In this document: piece after piece, positions 16,959 through 25,513 of the stretch
How positions within the stretch are numbered: the first letter of the stretch is position 1
How the letters are laid out: each line of letters begins with the position of its first letter
Source: Bog-257 sp963769235
GTDB taxonomy: Bacteria > Acidobacteriota > Terriglobia > Terriglobales > Acidobacteriaceae
Direction of reading: 5' to 3'
Assembly: GCA_963769235.1 (NCBI GenBank)
Contig: CAVYKW010000001.1
Coordinates: 310,001 to 374,000, forward strand
Length of the DNA stretch: 64,000 nucleotides
Notes under the pieces: generated by a model
Databases searched by the model: none
The model's input: the letters and a program-made list of their open reading frames with translations, nothing else
What the model was told of the DNA's origin: nothing
Program-made: the position numbers and the translations under genes

Positions 16959-17735
16959 CTATCCGACCAAAACAGCCCCCCCATTTACGTTGAAGACCTC
17001 GCCGGTGATGAAGCCGGCGTACTCCGTGCATAAAAACAAGATGGGCGCGGCAATCTCCTCCGGTTTGCCTACTCGGCCTACGGGGATGGTGGCGTAGATC
17101 TTTTTGCGGTGTGCTTCGCTGCCCAGCACACCGCGGGTCATATCGGTTTCTACCCAGCCGGGGGCAACGCAATTCACGTGAATGCCGAAGGGCGCAAGCT
17201 CGGTGCAGAGCCCCTTGGTCATGCTGATAAGCGCACCCTTGGTTGCGGAATAGTCGCAATGCCCCGGCTCGCCGCGCTGACCGGCGGTCGAGCTCACCAG
17301 CACGATGTGGCCGCCGCGCCCCTGCGATTTCATCTGCGCCACCGAATGCTTCAGCAGAGGGAACACGCTATCCAGATTGGTTGCCAGCGTAGTCTGCCAC
17401 TGCTTGTCGCTCATCTCATCGACGGCGACTTCGTCAGGCGGCCACACGCCGTGATTTACCACCAGCACATCCAGCGCCCCGAATTGCTGTATCGCCGAGC
17501 GCACCAGTGCCTCTGCGCCAGCCATGCCGGCGAGATCAGCCTGCACCGGATGGCAGACGTCGGCGCCGCACTCCGCGACCAGCTTCTCCGCCTCTGCTCT
17601 GGCCCGCACATAGTTAAAGACCACGCGAGCACCGGCCTGCACGAACAACCGTACTGTGGCCGCGCCGATCCCGCGCGAGCCTCCCGTGATGAGAGCGACT
17701 TTCCCTTCGAGCGACAACTTCGGTTCCTGAGTCAT
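16959..17735 (-). CDS. SDR-family oxidoreductase (FabG-like)
   Basis: 258 aa, usual length for a classical short-chain dehydrogenase/reductase. NAD(P)-binding TGGSRGIG near the N-terminus, NHG in place of the usual NNAG, catalytic Ser in VLVSSTAG and YSATK, and the C-terminal GEVFNVNGGAVL. Resembles 3-oxoacyl-ACP reductase, but with no fab genes nearby the substrate is open. Stands alone, divergent from the GNAT gene at 17897. Confidence 0.85.
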   Translation of the reverse strand: MTQEPKLSLEGKVALITGGSRGIGAATVRLFVQAGARVVFNYVRARAEAEKLVAECGADVCHPVQADLAGMAGAEALVRSAIQQFGALDVLVVNHGVWPPDEVAVDEMSDKQWQTTLATNLDSVFPLLKHSVAQMKSQGRGGHIVLVSSTAGQRGEPGHCDYSATKGALISMTKGLCTELAPFGIHVNCVAPGWVETDMTRGVLGSEAHRKKIYATIPVGRVGKPEEIAAPILFLCTEYAGFITGEVFNVNGGAVLVG

Positions 17736-17896
17736 TACAAAAAGCTAGCACAGGCTTCCCCTCGGCCGAAGCCTGCGCTAGACTCGTACCCGAGCTGCCT
17801 GTGACCATCGCCGTCCGATAACGAAACTCCCGCTCCCACGAAACGCGCCGCTGCGGCGTATCCCCAGCTCTGTCTCAACCATTACAGGAGTTTCGA

Positions 17897-18775
17897 ATGT
17901 CTGAAGCAACAGCCTATGCTGCCCGGCGGCTTTCCGATTTTGTTGACCTCGAATTAGCCCGCCGCCTCGAAATGGCGGAGATGATCCTGCCTGACTGCGA
18001 AGCCGCGCTGCGCCGCTATGGCCCCAAAGACCCGATTGCGGTCGAGCATGTTGCCGGCGCGATTGCCTACTTCGGCGGCGTCAACTATCCCGCTAACCAG
18101 GCCGTCGGCCTTGGCCTGCATGGGGACGTGAGCCCGGCAGACCTCGACCGCGTGGAGGATTTCTTCCGCAGCCGAGGCGTCGCGTCGACCATCGTGCTCT
18201 CGCCGCTGGCTGATCCTTCGTTGCGTGCTCTGCTGGGCGAGCGCGGCTACGGCATCGGGGAATTCAACTCTGTGCTGATCCGGCGCGTCGATGTCGAGGA
18301 ACCGTATGCTCCGCCTGCCGGCGTCACCATTGAGCGGGTTACGCCGCCGACGGTCGGTCCTTGGATGCGCGCCATTGCCGGCGGTTTCGCGCAGGACATC
18401 ACGGTGGCCGAGGAGGTCTTCGGCGGATTTTCCATGTTGCCGGGAGCCCTCGCCTTCCTGGCGCGCATCGGAGATACGGTGGCTGGAGGTTGCGGCGGCA
18501 GGATCATTCCTGAGGCGAGCATCGCCGCGCTGTTCGGCGCAGCGACGTTGCCGGAATTTCGGCGGCGCGGGATTCAGAGTGCGCTAATTGCGCGTCGCCT
18601 GCACGAGGCGGCTCTTGCCGGATGCGAGTATGCCGTAGTCAGCACCAATCCCGGTACGGTGTCGCAACGTAATATGGAGCGTCGCGGTTTCCGGCTTGCT
18701 TACACCAAGCCAGTGATGGTGCGCCCGTGGCCGGCGATGGCGGCGCAGGACGGTGGCAACGCAAGTAGCAATTAG
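17897..18775 (+). CDS. GNAT-family N-acetyltransferase
   Basis: 292 aa. The C-terminal half carries the GNAT fold: the acetyl-CoA pyrophosphate loop RRRGIQSALIARRL, preceded by GAATLPEF, and the end SQRNMERRGFRLAYTKPVM. The N-terminal half (LELARRLEMAEM...) looks like a second, degenerate GNAT unit. Substrate unknown. AGGAG lies 6 bases before ATG 17897. Confidence 0.8.
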   Translation: MSEATAYAARRLSDFVDLELARRLEMAEMILPDCEAALRRYGPKDPIAVEHVAGAIAYFGGVNYPANQAVGLGLHGDVSPADLDRVEDFFRSRGVASTIVLSPLADPSLRALLGERGYGIGEFNSVLIRRVDVEEPYAPPAGVTIERVTPPTVGPWMRAIAGGFAQDITVAEEVFGGFSMLPGALAFLARIGDTVAGGCGGRIIPEASIAALFGAATLPEFRRRGIQSALIARRLHEAALAGCEYAVVSTNPGTVSQRNMERRGFRLAYTKPVMVRPWPAMAAQDGGNASSN

Positions 18776-18799
18776 GGGAAACTCCTATCAAACTGTGGC

Positions 18800-18945
18800 T
18801 TTGCAAGGGCACGGCTTCCAGCCGTGCCATAAGGATTCCAAAAAAAATGCGGCTTTTAGCCGCTGAGGGAAAGATCGACGATTTAATCAGAGCTCCTCAG
18901 GTTTCGAGCGAAGCGTAGCCGAGGGACCTGCTGTTCACCCCGTTG
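18800..18945. repeat. Intergenic hairpin and CCTGAGCGGAG-type repeat fragment
   Basis: GGCACGGCT-TCC-AGCCGTGCC hairpin at about 18808-18828 (a similar one with GGA loop is at about 43660), followed at 18900-18937 by a degenerate GAGCGAAGCGTAGCCGAGGGACC repeat fragment. Confidence 0.45.
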
Positions 18946-18964
18946 AAGCCGGAACGAAAGCACG

Positions 18965-19504
18965 ATGGACATTGAATCAATTCGGCGCTACTGCCTGGAA
19001 TTTCCTCATATCACGGAGAACGTCCAGTGGGGTGCCGATCTCTGTTTCAAACTGGATGGCAAACTCTTCGTTGTAGCGGCGCTTGAGCCGGGGGCAGTGC
19101 GCCTGGTATTCAAATGCACGCCGGAAAATTTTATGGAGTTGTGCGAGCGGCCCGGCGTGCGGCCTGCACCTTACATGGCGCGGGCGATGTGGGTTGGACT
19201 GGAGCAGCTCAACGCCATCGCCGACTCCGAGCTGCGTGAGCTGATCTCCGAGTCCTACCGGCTGGTATGGGAGCGGCTGCCGAAGAAGCGGCAAACTGAG
19301 TTGAGCGCCGGGAAAACGGCGGCCAAGCGTGGCCGGAAGGCAGCAAGGATCGGCAAGAAAGCAAGGGCCGTCCGTAAATCGGTGCCCAAGACGAAGCTTG
19401 AGTCACCCAAAACGCCGAAAAAGAAAAATAATCTTACCAGTAAGATTGCGGCCACTCGTCTTACTGGTAAGAACATTTCTGCAAAACCGAGACGCCGCGG
19501 ATGA
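18965..19504 (+). CDS. MmcQ/YjbR-family protein with basic histone-like tail
   Basis: 179 aa. Residues 1-110 are an MmcQ/YjbR domain (MDIESIRRYCLEFPHITE, ..ALEPGAVRLVFKC..., PAPYMARAMWVGLE), a fold linked to DNA binding. Residues ~110-179 are a Lys/Arg/Ala-rich low-complexity tail (AAKRGRKAARIGKKARAVRK, KTPKKKNN) like histone H1 tails, not part of the core domain. The tail coding region holds the palindromes at 19430-19447 and 19459-19472. Its stop overlaps the next start by 4 bases (ATGA), so the two are translationally coupled. Confidence 0.8.
   Translation: MDIESIRRYCLEFPHITENVQWGADLCFKLDGKLFVVAALEPGAVRLVFKCTPENFMELCERPGVRPAPYMARAMWVGLEQLNAIADSELRELISESYRLVWERLPKKRQTELSAGKTAAKRGRKAARIGKKARAVRKSVPKTKLESPKTPKKKNNLTSKIAATRLTGKNISAKPRRRG
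19430..19472. repeat. Paired palindromes inside the basic tail
   Basis: AATCTTAC-CA-GTAAGATT (19430-19447) is a perfect 8-bp dyad; TCTTAC-TG-GTAAGA (19459-19472) is a 6-bp dyad whose core is the reverse complement of the first. A third copy, ATCTTACCAGTAAGAT, lies at 39797-39812 inside moeA. Confidence 0.6.
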
Positions 19505-20040
19505 AAAGGATGCCGGGGAAACGCCTTATCCTGCTCAGCACCCTGGTGATCGGTTTCGGGCCTTCCTCGGGATTGATTGCAGCCCAAACTCAATCTGCCG
19601 CTCCAAAGGCGACCGCCGCGCAGCCGGTTTCCGGCCTCGAACGCGATTTCTTTGCCGCCCTCCGCGACGGCAATGCCGACAAGTTCCTGTCCTATGTTTC
19701 GGAGCGCGGCTTTAACTTCGGCCCGCAAGCTCAGCCGATGAGCCGCGACGAAGCGCAAAAGCAACTGCTGGCGCATCGTGGGCTCTACTGCAAGCTGTTC
19801 GATTCGTCCTGCATCGACGCTCCCATCAAACTCGACGCCAGCGCTGCGCCCTGTTCCTATCGCGAATTGCTTACGCATTCGGAGAAAGTGCACACGGCCG
19901 CGACCGAAGCCACCCGCAATGGTGTGCGGCAAGCCATCGTCGTGGCCCGGATCGAAAGCAAAAAGTGTCCCAACGACAAGCTGATCGACTTCATCTTCAA
20001 CCTGAACGCCGACGGTTGGAAACTCTTCTCGCTGCCATAG
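19501..20040 (+). CDS. Hypothetical secreted protein
   Basis: 179 aa with a signal peptide (KRLILLSTLVIGFGPSSGLIAAQ) followed by a ~125-residue domain: ERDFFAALRDGNADKFLSYVSERGF... and a C-terminal NADGWKLFSLP. The layout (a short helix pair, then a cone-shaped sheet) recalls NTF2/SnoaL-like or DUF4440-like domains, but no diagnostic motif is seen. Four cysteines (YCKLFDSSC, APCSY, KKC) may pair in the periplasm. Coupled to the MmcQ-like gene through a 4-base overlap. Confidence 0.7.
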   Translation: MKRMPGKRLILLSTLVIGFGPSSGLIAAQTQSAAPKATAAQPVSGLERDFFAALRDGNADKFLSYVSERGFNFGPQAQPMSRDEAQKQLLAHRGLYCKLFDSSCIDAPIKLDASAAPCSYRELLTHSEKVHTAATEATRNGVRQAIVVARIESKKCPNDKLIDFIFNLNADGWKLFSLP

Positions 20041-20169
20041 CAACTGGGTCGTAGATTCCTGTCGCCGCTAAGCGGCTGTTCCAAGCCGGGGATTGATCCT
20101 TCCATCGGCAGCTTTGAGCGGCCGCCCTTTGCACTAAGAGTGTCTGTCTCTTAGCCAGACTGTTAAGGA

Positions 20170-20278
20170 AACTCTGATTAATCCCGCGATTCCGATCCGG
20201 GGCTGAAGCCCCTCCTCTATTTAGAGCACTTGGACGCGACGCTGAAGCGCCGCTCTACCGGCCACGCTCTTGTGCAGG
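20170..20278. repeat. Composite hairpin element, copy 1
   Basis: About 110 bp with GGGGCTGAAGCCCC and GCTGAAGCGCCGCTCTACCGG modules; a diverged direct copy lies at about 25994-26106 with the same order and flanks (GATTAA... to CTTGTGCAG). Neither copy contains a gene. It fills most of the 318-base gap 20041-20358. Confidence 0.55.
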
Positions 20279-20300
20279 CTTTCCCTCAAAACTTCGAGGC

Positions 20301-20336
20301 AAACAAAACGGCCTGCCGATACACCAGCAGGCCGCT
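20301..20336 (-). terminator. Intrinsic terminator of the PNGase A-like gene
   Basis: On the minus strand CGGCCTGC...GCAGGCCG forms a stem (20309-20334) followed by TTTTGTTT. It lies just after the stop at 20359. Confidence 0.7.
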
Positions 20337-20358
20337 TCAAATTGCTTTCTGTCGGAGA

Positions 20359-22071
20359 CTACTTCTTGCCTCTGGAGCAGCTACCGCCTTGCACTGAGGT
20401 CAGCACGCCGGCGGCGGCGCGAATCGTCTGGTTCCAGCAAGCGCCGTTCGAATTCGAGAACTGATACGTCTCCGAATTGGCTTGCCCTTGCGTGGTTGCG
20501 TTGCCGGAGGAATCAACCAGCAGCAGGTCCGTCGGCGTGACCAGGTCCGAATACGAACTGGAGAACGTGGGCGTGCCGTTCAGCTTGTCGAGTTGGTTGC
20601 GGGTGAATCCCTGACGAATCTGGGTGTACTGCTGATACGACCCGTCGGGATTGACGGTGAAGGCGTATGACAGCGTCAACGGCCAGGAGAACTGCGTGGT
20701 GTTGATGCGGACATTGCCACTGTCCTGGGTCGTGGTCGCCGAAGAAATGCTGGTCGTCTGGCCAACGTACTGGTCGTACACCGATCCGTCGGTCCGGAAG
20801 TAATACTTCTGATTGTTAGTGAAGTCGATGCTCTGCACGACTTTGGTATCGACGGTACCGTGCGAAGTTTGCGCGTACCCCTCAACCGTGAAACCGCGGT
20901 TGGACACGACCGACAGCGTTCCGTAGACGATCGCACTCAACGCGTCGATGTTCTCGGTGGTCACCGGATCAGGCTGTCCGATGGTATTGGTGGTGACCGC
21001 GCCAGTTACCTGCGTCGAACCTGAATCAAGATAGAGCAGCAAGTTGGCGGTGGCGGAGAAATACTGGTCCGCGTTGTAGACGCTGACCGCAACCGTGTGC
21101 TGCTGGCCGTTGCTTAGCACGCCGGCGAACGGCGTCAGGTCAACCCGGTAGGGCTCGAAGTTCAAGGTGTGTACGCCCGGGATCGGACGCCACAAGAAAG
21201 GATCGATTCCACCGGTGAATATCCAAGGATAAACCGGCGCGACACCGGCAGGCGTTCCGTCGATGGTGACCTCGGCCTCGCGGAAGGAACTGGAACCGCA
21301 ATTCTCCAACTCGCCGGCAACGTCATTGGGAGCGCAGGTATACCAGAACTCGTCAGTCGACTGGCCTTGCGCGAACACGTTCAGGTAGGCGCGCTCCACG
21401 TTGGTCGGCAGCGTGAACGTAGCAGCCAGCTGATCGCTGGGCGAGTTCAGCGTGACCGTGCCGCCAGTCGAGCTAGCCGACATGGGCAACACCACGTTTG
21501 CGACCGGGGGAGGATTCTGTCCTTGCGCCAGCGGATAGAACTGGAGATAAGCGCTGCCGTGAATGTGGCTGGTGTACTGGTCGTTCACCAGGTTGTAGAG
21601 ATCGACTCGCCCGGGCTGGGCCACGCTCAACAGCGGGCTGTACTCGGTGAGGTTGCTTTCCGTGTGCCATGTGCGCTGCACGTTGTGCGAAGGCTCAGGC
21701 GTGGTGCCGAAGAAGACGTTGGCGCCGCCGATCCAGACTTCGCCGGTGCGGTCGAACTGTACGCCGGCATCCACCGACCAGTCAGCTTCAAAGACTACGG
21801 CGGCCCAGGGGCCGGGACATCCGGCCGGCGGCGTGTAGTCGAAGAAGCGAGGATTGAAGTCGTCGAAATCGAGATTCGTGAACAGGGTCACAGTGCACGG
21901 CGTGGTCGAAGGCCGCGGCACGGAGGCGTTGGCCGTGACCGTGTTCGCCGAGCCGATTACCGGCGTGCTGGGAGCAACATAGTTTTGTGCAAACACGGCG
22001 CAGGCGAGAAGGAAGACCACACCAATCAGACAAACAATTCGGGCGGACTTGGATGAGCAAAACCTGAACAT
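20359..22071 (-). CDS. Secreted PNGase A-like protein (peptide-N-glycosidase A family)
   Basis: 570 aa from ATG 22071, which has AAGGAGTGG upstream; the ORF is open further to 22155. Signal peptide ends in AVFAQ. Residues ~55-350 match the pattern of the plant/fungal PNGase A family (PF12222): TVTLFTNLDFDDFN, VFEADWSVDAGVQFDRTGEVWIGG with GTTPEPS, ..RTWHTESNLTEYSPLL, then a jelly-roll-like second half with FREAEVTIDG and GVAPVYPWIFTGGIDP. Such enzymes release N-glycans from glycopeptides; activity is inference. A ~200-residue C-terminal part has Ser/Thr-rich sequence and no recognised motif. A terminator follows. Confidence 0.7.
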   Translation of the reverse strand: MFRFCSSKSARIVCLIGVVFLLACAVFAQNYVAPSTPVIGSANTVTANASVPRPSTTPCTVTLFTNLDFDDFNPRFFDYTPPAGCPGPWAAVVFEADWSVDAGVQFDRTGEVWIGGANVFFGTTPEPSHNVQRTWHTESNLTEYSPLLSVAQPGRVDLYNLVNDQYTSHIHGSAYLQFYPLAQGQNPPPVANVVLPMSASSTGGTVTLNSPSDQLAATFTLPTNVERAYLNVFAQGQSTDEFWYTCAPNDVAGELENCGSSSFREAEVTIDGTPAGVAPVYPWIFTGGIDPFLWRPIPGVHTLNFEPYRVDLTPFAGVLSNGQQHTVAVSVYNADQYFSATANLLLYLDSGSTQVTGAVTTNTIGQPDPVTTENIDALSAIVYGTLSVVSNRGFTVEGYAQTSHGTVDTKVVQSIDFTNNQKYYFRTDGSVYDQYVGQTTSISSATTTQDSGNVRINTTQFSWPLTLSYAFTVNPDGSYQQYTQIRQGFTRNQLDKLNGTPTFSSSYSDLVTPTDLLLVDSSGNATTQGQANSETYQFSNSNGACWNQTIRAAAGVLTSVQGGSCSRGKK

Positions 22072-22272
22072 GTTGCTACCACTCCTTAGGTCGGACGCGG
22101 CGACAGGCGCGCGGCGGGATTGGAACAGGATAGTGCCTTCCGCGGCCAAGTACAAGTAAACGTTATGTAATGTGGCGGGTTAAGGAGAGAAGCAGGATTT
22201 GGCAAAACTGGGGGTTCGTCAGCCTGAGACAGCGCTCCATGGTGCTCCATTGACTACATTGGTACGAAGCTC

Positions 22273-22545
22273 ATGGTATCGGCAAAAAAGTATTCAAAAT
22301 TAAGCGGCTCATCACGCAAGTTGACTAAGAACGAAACATTCGTCGTGTGCCTGGATAATCAGGGGTATCCGGCTTCTCTTGGGCGAAGGAAGCTTTATGC
22401 CAGAGTGCCAGACCCTTTTGCAGCCAAGCACCGCTTGGTTCGGATTATTGACGAATTCGGCGACGAGTACCTCTACCCCGCAACCTATTTCGTCACCCTG
22501 CGACTACCCTCCAGCGTCAAAGTTGCTCTCTCGAAAGCTTCGTAG
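22273..22545 (+). CDS. Small hypothetical protein upstream of the GTPase-TIR gene
   Basis: 90 aa, basic, no signal peptide or membrane segment: ...TFVVCLDNQGYPASLGRRKLYARVPDPFAAKHRLVRIIDEFGDEYLYPATYFVTLRL... The pattern of a small beta-rich domain (SH3-like) is plausible, but the family is not recognised. ATG 22273 follows a weak GAAG. It is on the same strand as the GTPase-TIR gene with 125 bases between, so linkage is possible but not shown. Confidence 0.5.
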   Translation: MVSAKKYSKLSGSSRKLTKNETFVVCLDNQGYPASLGRRKLYARVPDPFAAKHRLVRIIDEFGDEYLYPATYFVTLRLPSSVKVALSKAS

Positions 22546-22670
22546 CGCCTGCCCACCCTCTCGCCAAAAGCGGGCGAGAAGGATGGGGTACCCGAGGAAT
22601 CGTAAGATATAGTTGTGCGGAACGGGTGGGCCGCCGTCTCATTAGGCGGAACTCTCGCGAACGGCGTCAG

Positions 22671-23585
22671 ATGATTCAGAAGAAAATTTGCATACTGGGT
22701 TCTTTTGGGGTTGGAAAAACCAGCCTTATAGCGCGCTTTGTTCAGCAGATGTTTTCCGGAAAATATCTCAGCACTGTTGGTGTTGCGATTAATCGTAAAC
22801 AGGTCAAGGTTGGAGATCAGGAATTAGTTTTGATGATCTGGGATTTGGCGGGCGAAGACTCGAGCAACCAAGTCCAGTTATCTTACTTGAAAGGCGCTTC
22901 CGGATATTTGTTAGTTTGTGACGGGACCTGGGCTGAATCGGTAGCGATCGCCAAGAGCATCCACGGCCGCATTCTCGATCAGATGGAGCAACTTCCGTTC
23001 CTGCTTGTGGTCAACAAGTCCGACCTAAGGGACAAGTGGGAACTCACCTCTTCCGAACTTGAAAAGCTCGAGGCTGATGGCTGGAAAGTTCGAGTCACTA
23101 GCGCCAAGAGCGGCGATGGCGTCGATGACATGTTTAAAGCGATCGCAGAAGAAACGCTCAAGGCGCCTAATCCCCTGAAGGTCTTCCTTTGCCACGCTTC
23201 TGAAGACAGCGCCACATTACAGGAACTCCATCATCGTCTCAGTGCGGACGGATTTGAACCGTGGTTGGATCAGGAAGATCTATTGGGCGGCCAGAATTGG
23301 GCTCGCGAAATTCCACGTGCGATTCGGGGATCCGATGTCGTGCTTGTCTGCTTATCGCAACAATCCACGACGAAAGAGGGCTACCTTCAGAAAGAAGTTC
23401 GAGAAGCTCGCGACGTGGCGAATGAAAAACCTCCGGGGAAAGTCTTTCTCATTCCGGTGCTCCTAGACGACTGCTCCGTTCCAGAGTATCTCAATGAGTT
23501 TCACGTAGTTAAATTATGGCAGACTGACGGATACGAGCGTCTCAGGCGCGCTCTTAAGTCTGCCCTTCAGAACCGACGGGTGTGA
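22671..23585 (+). CDS. Ras-like small GTPase fused to a TIR domain
   Basis: 304 aa. N-terminal Ras/Rab-like GTPase with all motifs: P-loop GSFGVGKTS (10-18), switch I Thr near STVGV (35), WDLAGED (57-63, usual WDTAGQE), NKSD (115-118), SAK (144-146). From about 169 a TIR domain: VFLCHASEDS, GFEPWLDQEDLLGG, SDVVLVCLSQ, then YLQKE with Glu242 at the position of the catalytic Glu of NADase TIRs (YxxxE in place of WxxxE). No membrane segment. TIR domains act as NAD-cleaving effectors or signalling adaptors; here a GTP switch may control it (inference). ATG 22671 is chosen; GTG 22626 is an alternative. Confidence 0.85.
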   Translation: MIQKKICILGSFGVGKTSLIARFVQQMFSGKYLSTVGVAINRKQVKVGDQELVLMIWDLAGEDSSNQVQLSYLKGASGYLLVCDGTWAESVAIAKSIHGRILDQMEQLPFLLVVNKSDLRDKWELTSSELEKLEADGWKVRVTSAKSGDGVDDMFKAIAEETLKAPNPLKVFLCHASEDSATLQELHHRLSADGFEPWLDQEDLLGGQNWAREIPRAIRGSDVVLVCLSQQSTTKEGYLQKEVREARDVANEKPPGKVFLIPVLLDDCSVPEYLNEFHVVKLWQTDGYERLRRALKSALQNRRV

Positions 23586-23745
23586 ACGGCGTGGTAGTTC
23601 ATACCTTCAAAATCAATCTGAACCCTGGGTGTCCCATCCTTCTCGGCTGCTTTTGGCGAGAGCCTGGCACATGTCCCGCGATCGCAATCTTGGAAGCCGA
23701 TGAAATACGTGCCAATCCGCACGTTTTCGGATATGACAGTAGGAG

Positions 23746-24585
23746 ATGAATCTCACCGACCGGACCTACCTGGCAGTGCACCTGGCGCTCACCTTGCTGG
23801 TGTGCGTTCGGCATGAACAGGTAGAGCACTGGCCAGTCTACGCAGCGTGGAACATCGTCGCGATAGTTGCAATTGTGATGCTGGCTCGGAACAGCAGCGG
23901 AGGCACTTGGGAATTTGCACACGACTGGCTGCCCGCCATCTTCTTCATCACCGTGTTCGAGGAGGTATCCTTCCTCTCGCTCGCGATTCGCGGTCACTGG
24001 CAGAACCCGCATGTCATCGGATGGGAAGCGGCGATCTTCGCGGCGCCCCCGATGGAGTGGCTGCATCAGCAGGCGCGGGAATGGGTGACGGAGTTCCTGG
24101 AGTTCGGCTACTTCGCGTTTTATCCCTTGTACCCGGCCGTGGCCGGCGTGCTGTGGGCCTGGCGCAGGCGGGCGGGTTTCGCCGGGGCGTTTCGCCGAAT
24201 GACTGACACGCTTAGCGTCGGCTACATCATCTGCTATGCGACTTACCTGTTGTTCCCCACGCAGAGCCCGGCCAATCGCGCCGGTGTGCAGCAGATCGGC
24301 AGCGCGCACCCCGGCCTGTTCCAGCATTTGGTGCGTGGCATCCAGAACCACGCCGGCGTGCACGGCAATGCATTTCCCAGTGCGCACATCATGCTGGCCT
24401 TCCTGGTGCTGATGTTCGCCTATCGCTACTTTCCGCGGGTCGCGCCGTGGCTGCTGTTTCCGATTCTGCTGATGTGCGTGGGGGCGGTGTACGACGGATA
24501 CCACTACACATCGGATGTGGTGGCCGGGGCGTTGATTGGGATTCTTCTGGGAGCGGCGGGCAGCCGGGGTTTCTGCCGTCCCTGA
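23746..24585 (+). CDS. PAP2-family membrane phosphatase / inositolphosphotransferase-like
   Basis: 279 aa, about six membrane segments. The C-terminal half has the PAP2 motifs: the region around LLFPTQSPANR, then GNAFPSAH (PSGH-like, catalytic His) and VYDGYHYTSDVVAG (third motif with His and Asp). The first ~110 residues, with WLPAIFFITVFEEVSFLS, resemble PAP2_3 / inositol-phosphorylceramide-synthase-like proteins. Likely an inner-membrane lipid phosphatase or phosphotransferase. AGGAG abuts the ATG, so the start is not firm. Confidence 0.75.
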   Translation: MNLTDRTYLAVHLALTLLVCVRHEQVEHWPVYAAWNIVAIVAIVMLARNSSGGTWEFAHDWLPAIFFITVFEEVSFLSLAIRGHWQNPHVIGWEAAIFAAPPMEWLHQQAREWVTEFLEFGYFAFYPLYPAVAGVLWAWRRRAGFAGAFRRMTDTLSVGYIICYATYLLFPTQSPANRAGVQQIGSAHPGLFQHLVRGIQNHAGVHGNAFPSAHIMLAFLVLMFAYRYFPRVAPWLLFPILLMCVGAVYDGYHYTSDVVAGALIGILLGAAGSRGFCRP

Positions 24586-24790
24586 GGGGACTCGGATTCT
24601 TTTGGCATGCCTACCCAGCCTTGAAAGGCCGGGCTAAGCTCTTCCGTCTCGCTGCGCGAGACTGGGACCGTTGCCAGGTGGATCGTTAACCCAAGTCCTA
24701 CAGCGATGCGGAACACGCCATCTCACAGCAGATCCGTTTGATTCCGCGGGCGTCGGCCTACAACCGGGCTGGCGGTCCGCATTCCCGCGC

Positions 24791-24819
24791 CAAACAAAAG
24801 CCCGCTCCGAAGAGCGGGC
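24791..24819 (-). terminator. Terminator of rpmB
   Basis: Minus strand: GCCCGCTC-TTCG-GAGCGGGC stem (24800-24819 in plus coordinates), then TTTTGTTTG. It lies 25 bases beyond the rpmB stop. Confidence 0.8.
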
Positions 24820-24843
24820 CGAAGATCGAAAAGGGGCGGGGCG

Positions 24844-25032
24844 CTACGCCTTGGTAACTTTGCCGCTGCGCAGGCAGCTGGTGCAGACGCGCATCCGCTT
24901 GCTGCCGCCCTGCACTTTGGCGTGCACCGGCCGCAGATTGATGTTCCAGCGACGCTTGGTGACGTTGTGCGCGTGGCTGATATTGTTGCCCGCCATCGGG
25001 CGCTTACCGCAAATCTCACAAACTTGTGCCAT
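24844..25032 (-). CDS. rpmB: 50S ribosomal protein L28
   Basis: 62 aa, typical L28: MAQVCEICGKRPMAGNNISH, NVTKRRWNINL, and a second pair CTSCLRSG. The two CxxC pairs fit the zinc-binding (C+) form of the protein. GGAG lies 6 bases before ATG 25032. It is monocistronic, with a strong terminator. Confidence 0.95.
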   Translation of the reverse strand: MAQVCEICGKRPMAGNNISHAHNVTKRRWNINLRPVHAKVQGGSKRMRVCTSCLRSGKVTKA

Positions 25033-25513
25033 GACTGACTCCAGGATGATTGCCGAACTGGCTGGGTAAATAACGATTATAGCTGGATGCAGGCGATTCC
25101 GGCAAACAACGGGTAACAGAACCTGGCTGAAACGGCTCTGTAGGCCGCTTGGCGTCGGGCGCGGCTTCCTGAGAAACAGGCACAGCCTGAATTATTCTGC
25201 CTCGATCCGGGCCTCGACGCGGTGCTCGGCTTGATGGTGGAAGAGCTGCCCTTTAGGGCAGCGTAGGGCCCTTTTCTTAATCCCGAGCCGACTTCAGCCG
25301 GCGACATTCGGATGTGGCCTTGTGCCGCCGGACTGAAGTCCGGCTCTCTTGAGTATTGACGCCGTAACGCGGCGCTTAAGCGCCGCTCTTCCACCCGTCG
25401 AATGTAGGCGGGCCACGATCCACGCCACCAATCGCTGTCGAATGCGAACGACAATCGGGTCAATGCAAATCAACCGTCGAACGCGGGCGATCCACTAGCC
25501 ACGCACCAGCGAA
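25033..25513. other. Intergenic region with stacked REP-like hairpins
   Basis: No gene seen. Contains hairpins AGCCGACTTCAGCCGGC, GCCGGACTGAAGTCCGGC, GCGGCGCTTAAGCGCCGC and neighbours at about 25275-25395, all with a TGAA or TTAA centre. They are members of the dispersed family. Confidence 0.5.

Noticed and set aside
23746..24585. PAP2-like membrane protein considered as an exosortase
   Set aside because: It has the PAP2 motifs (PSAH, HYTSD) and not the exosortase Cys/Arg/His set.
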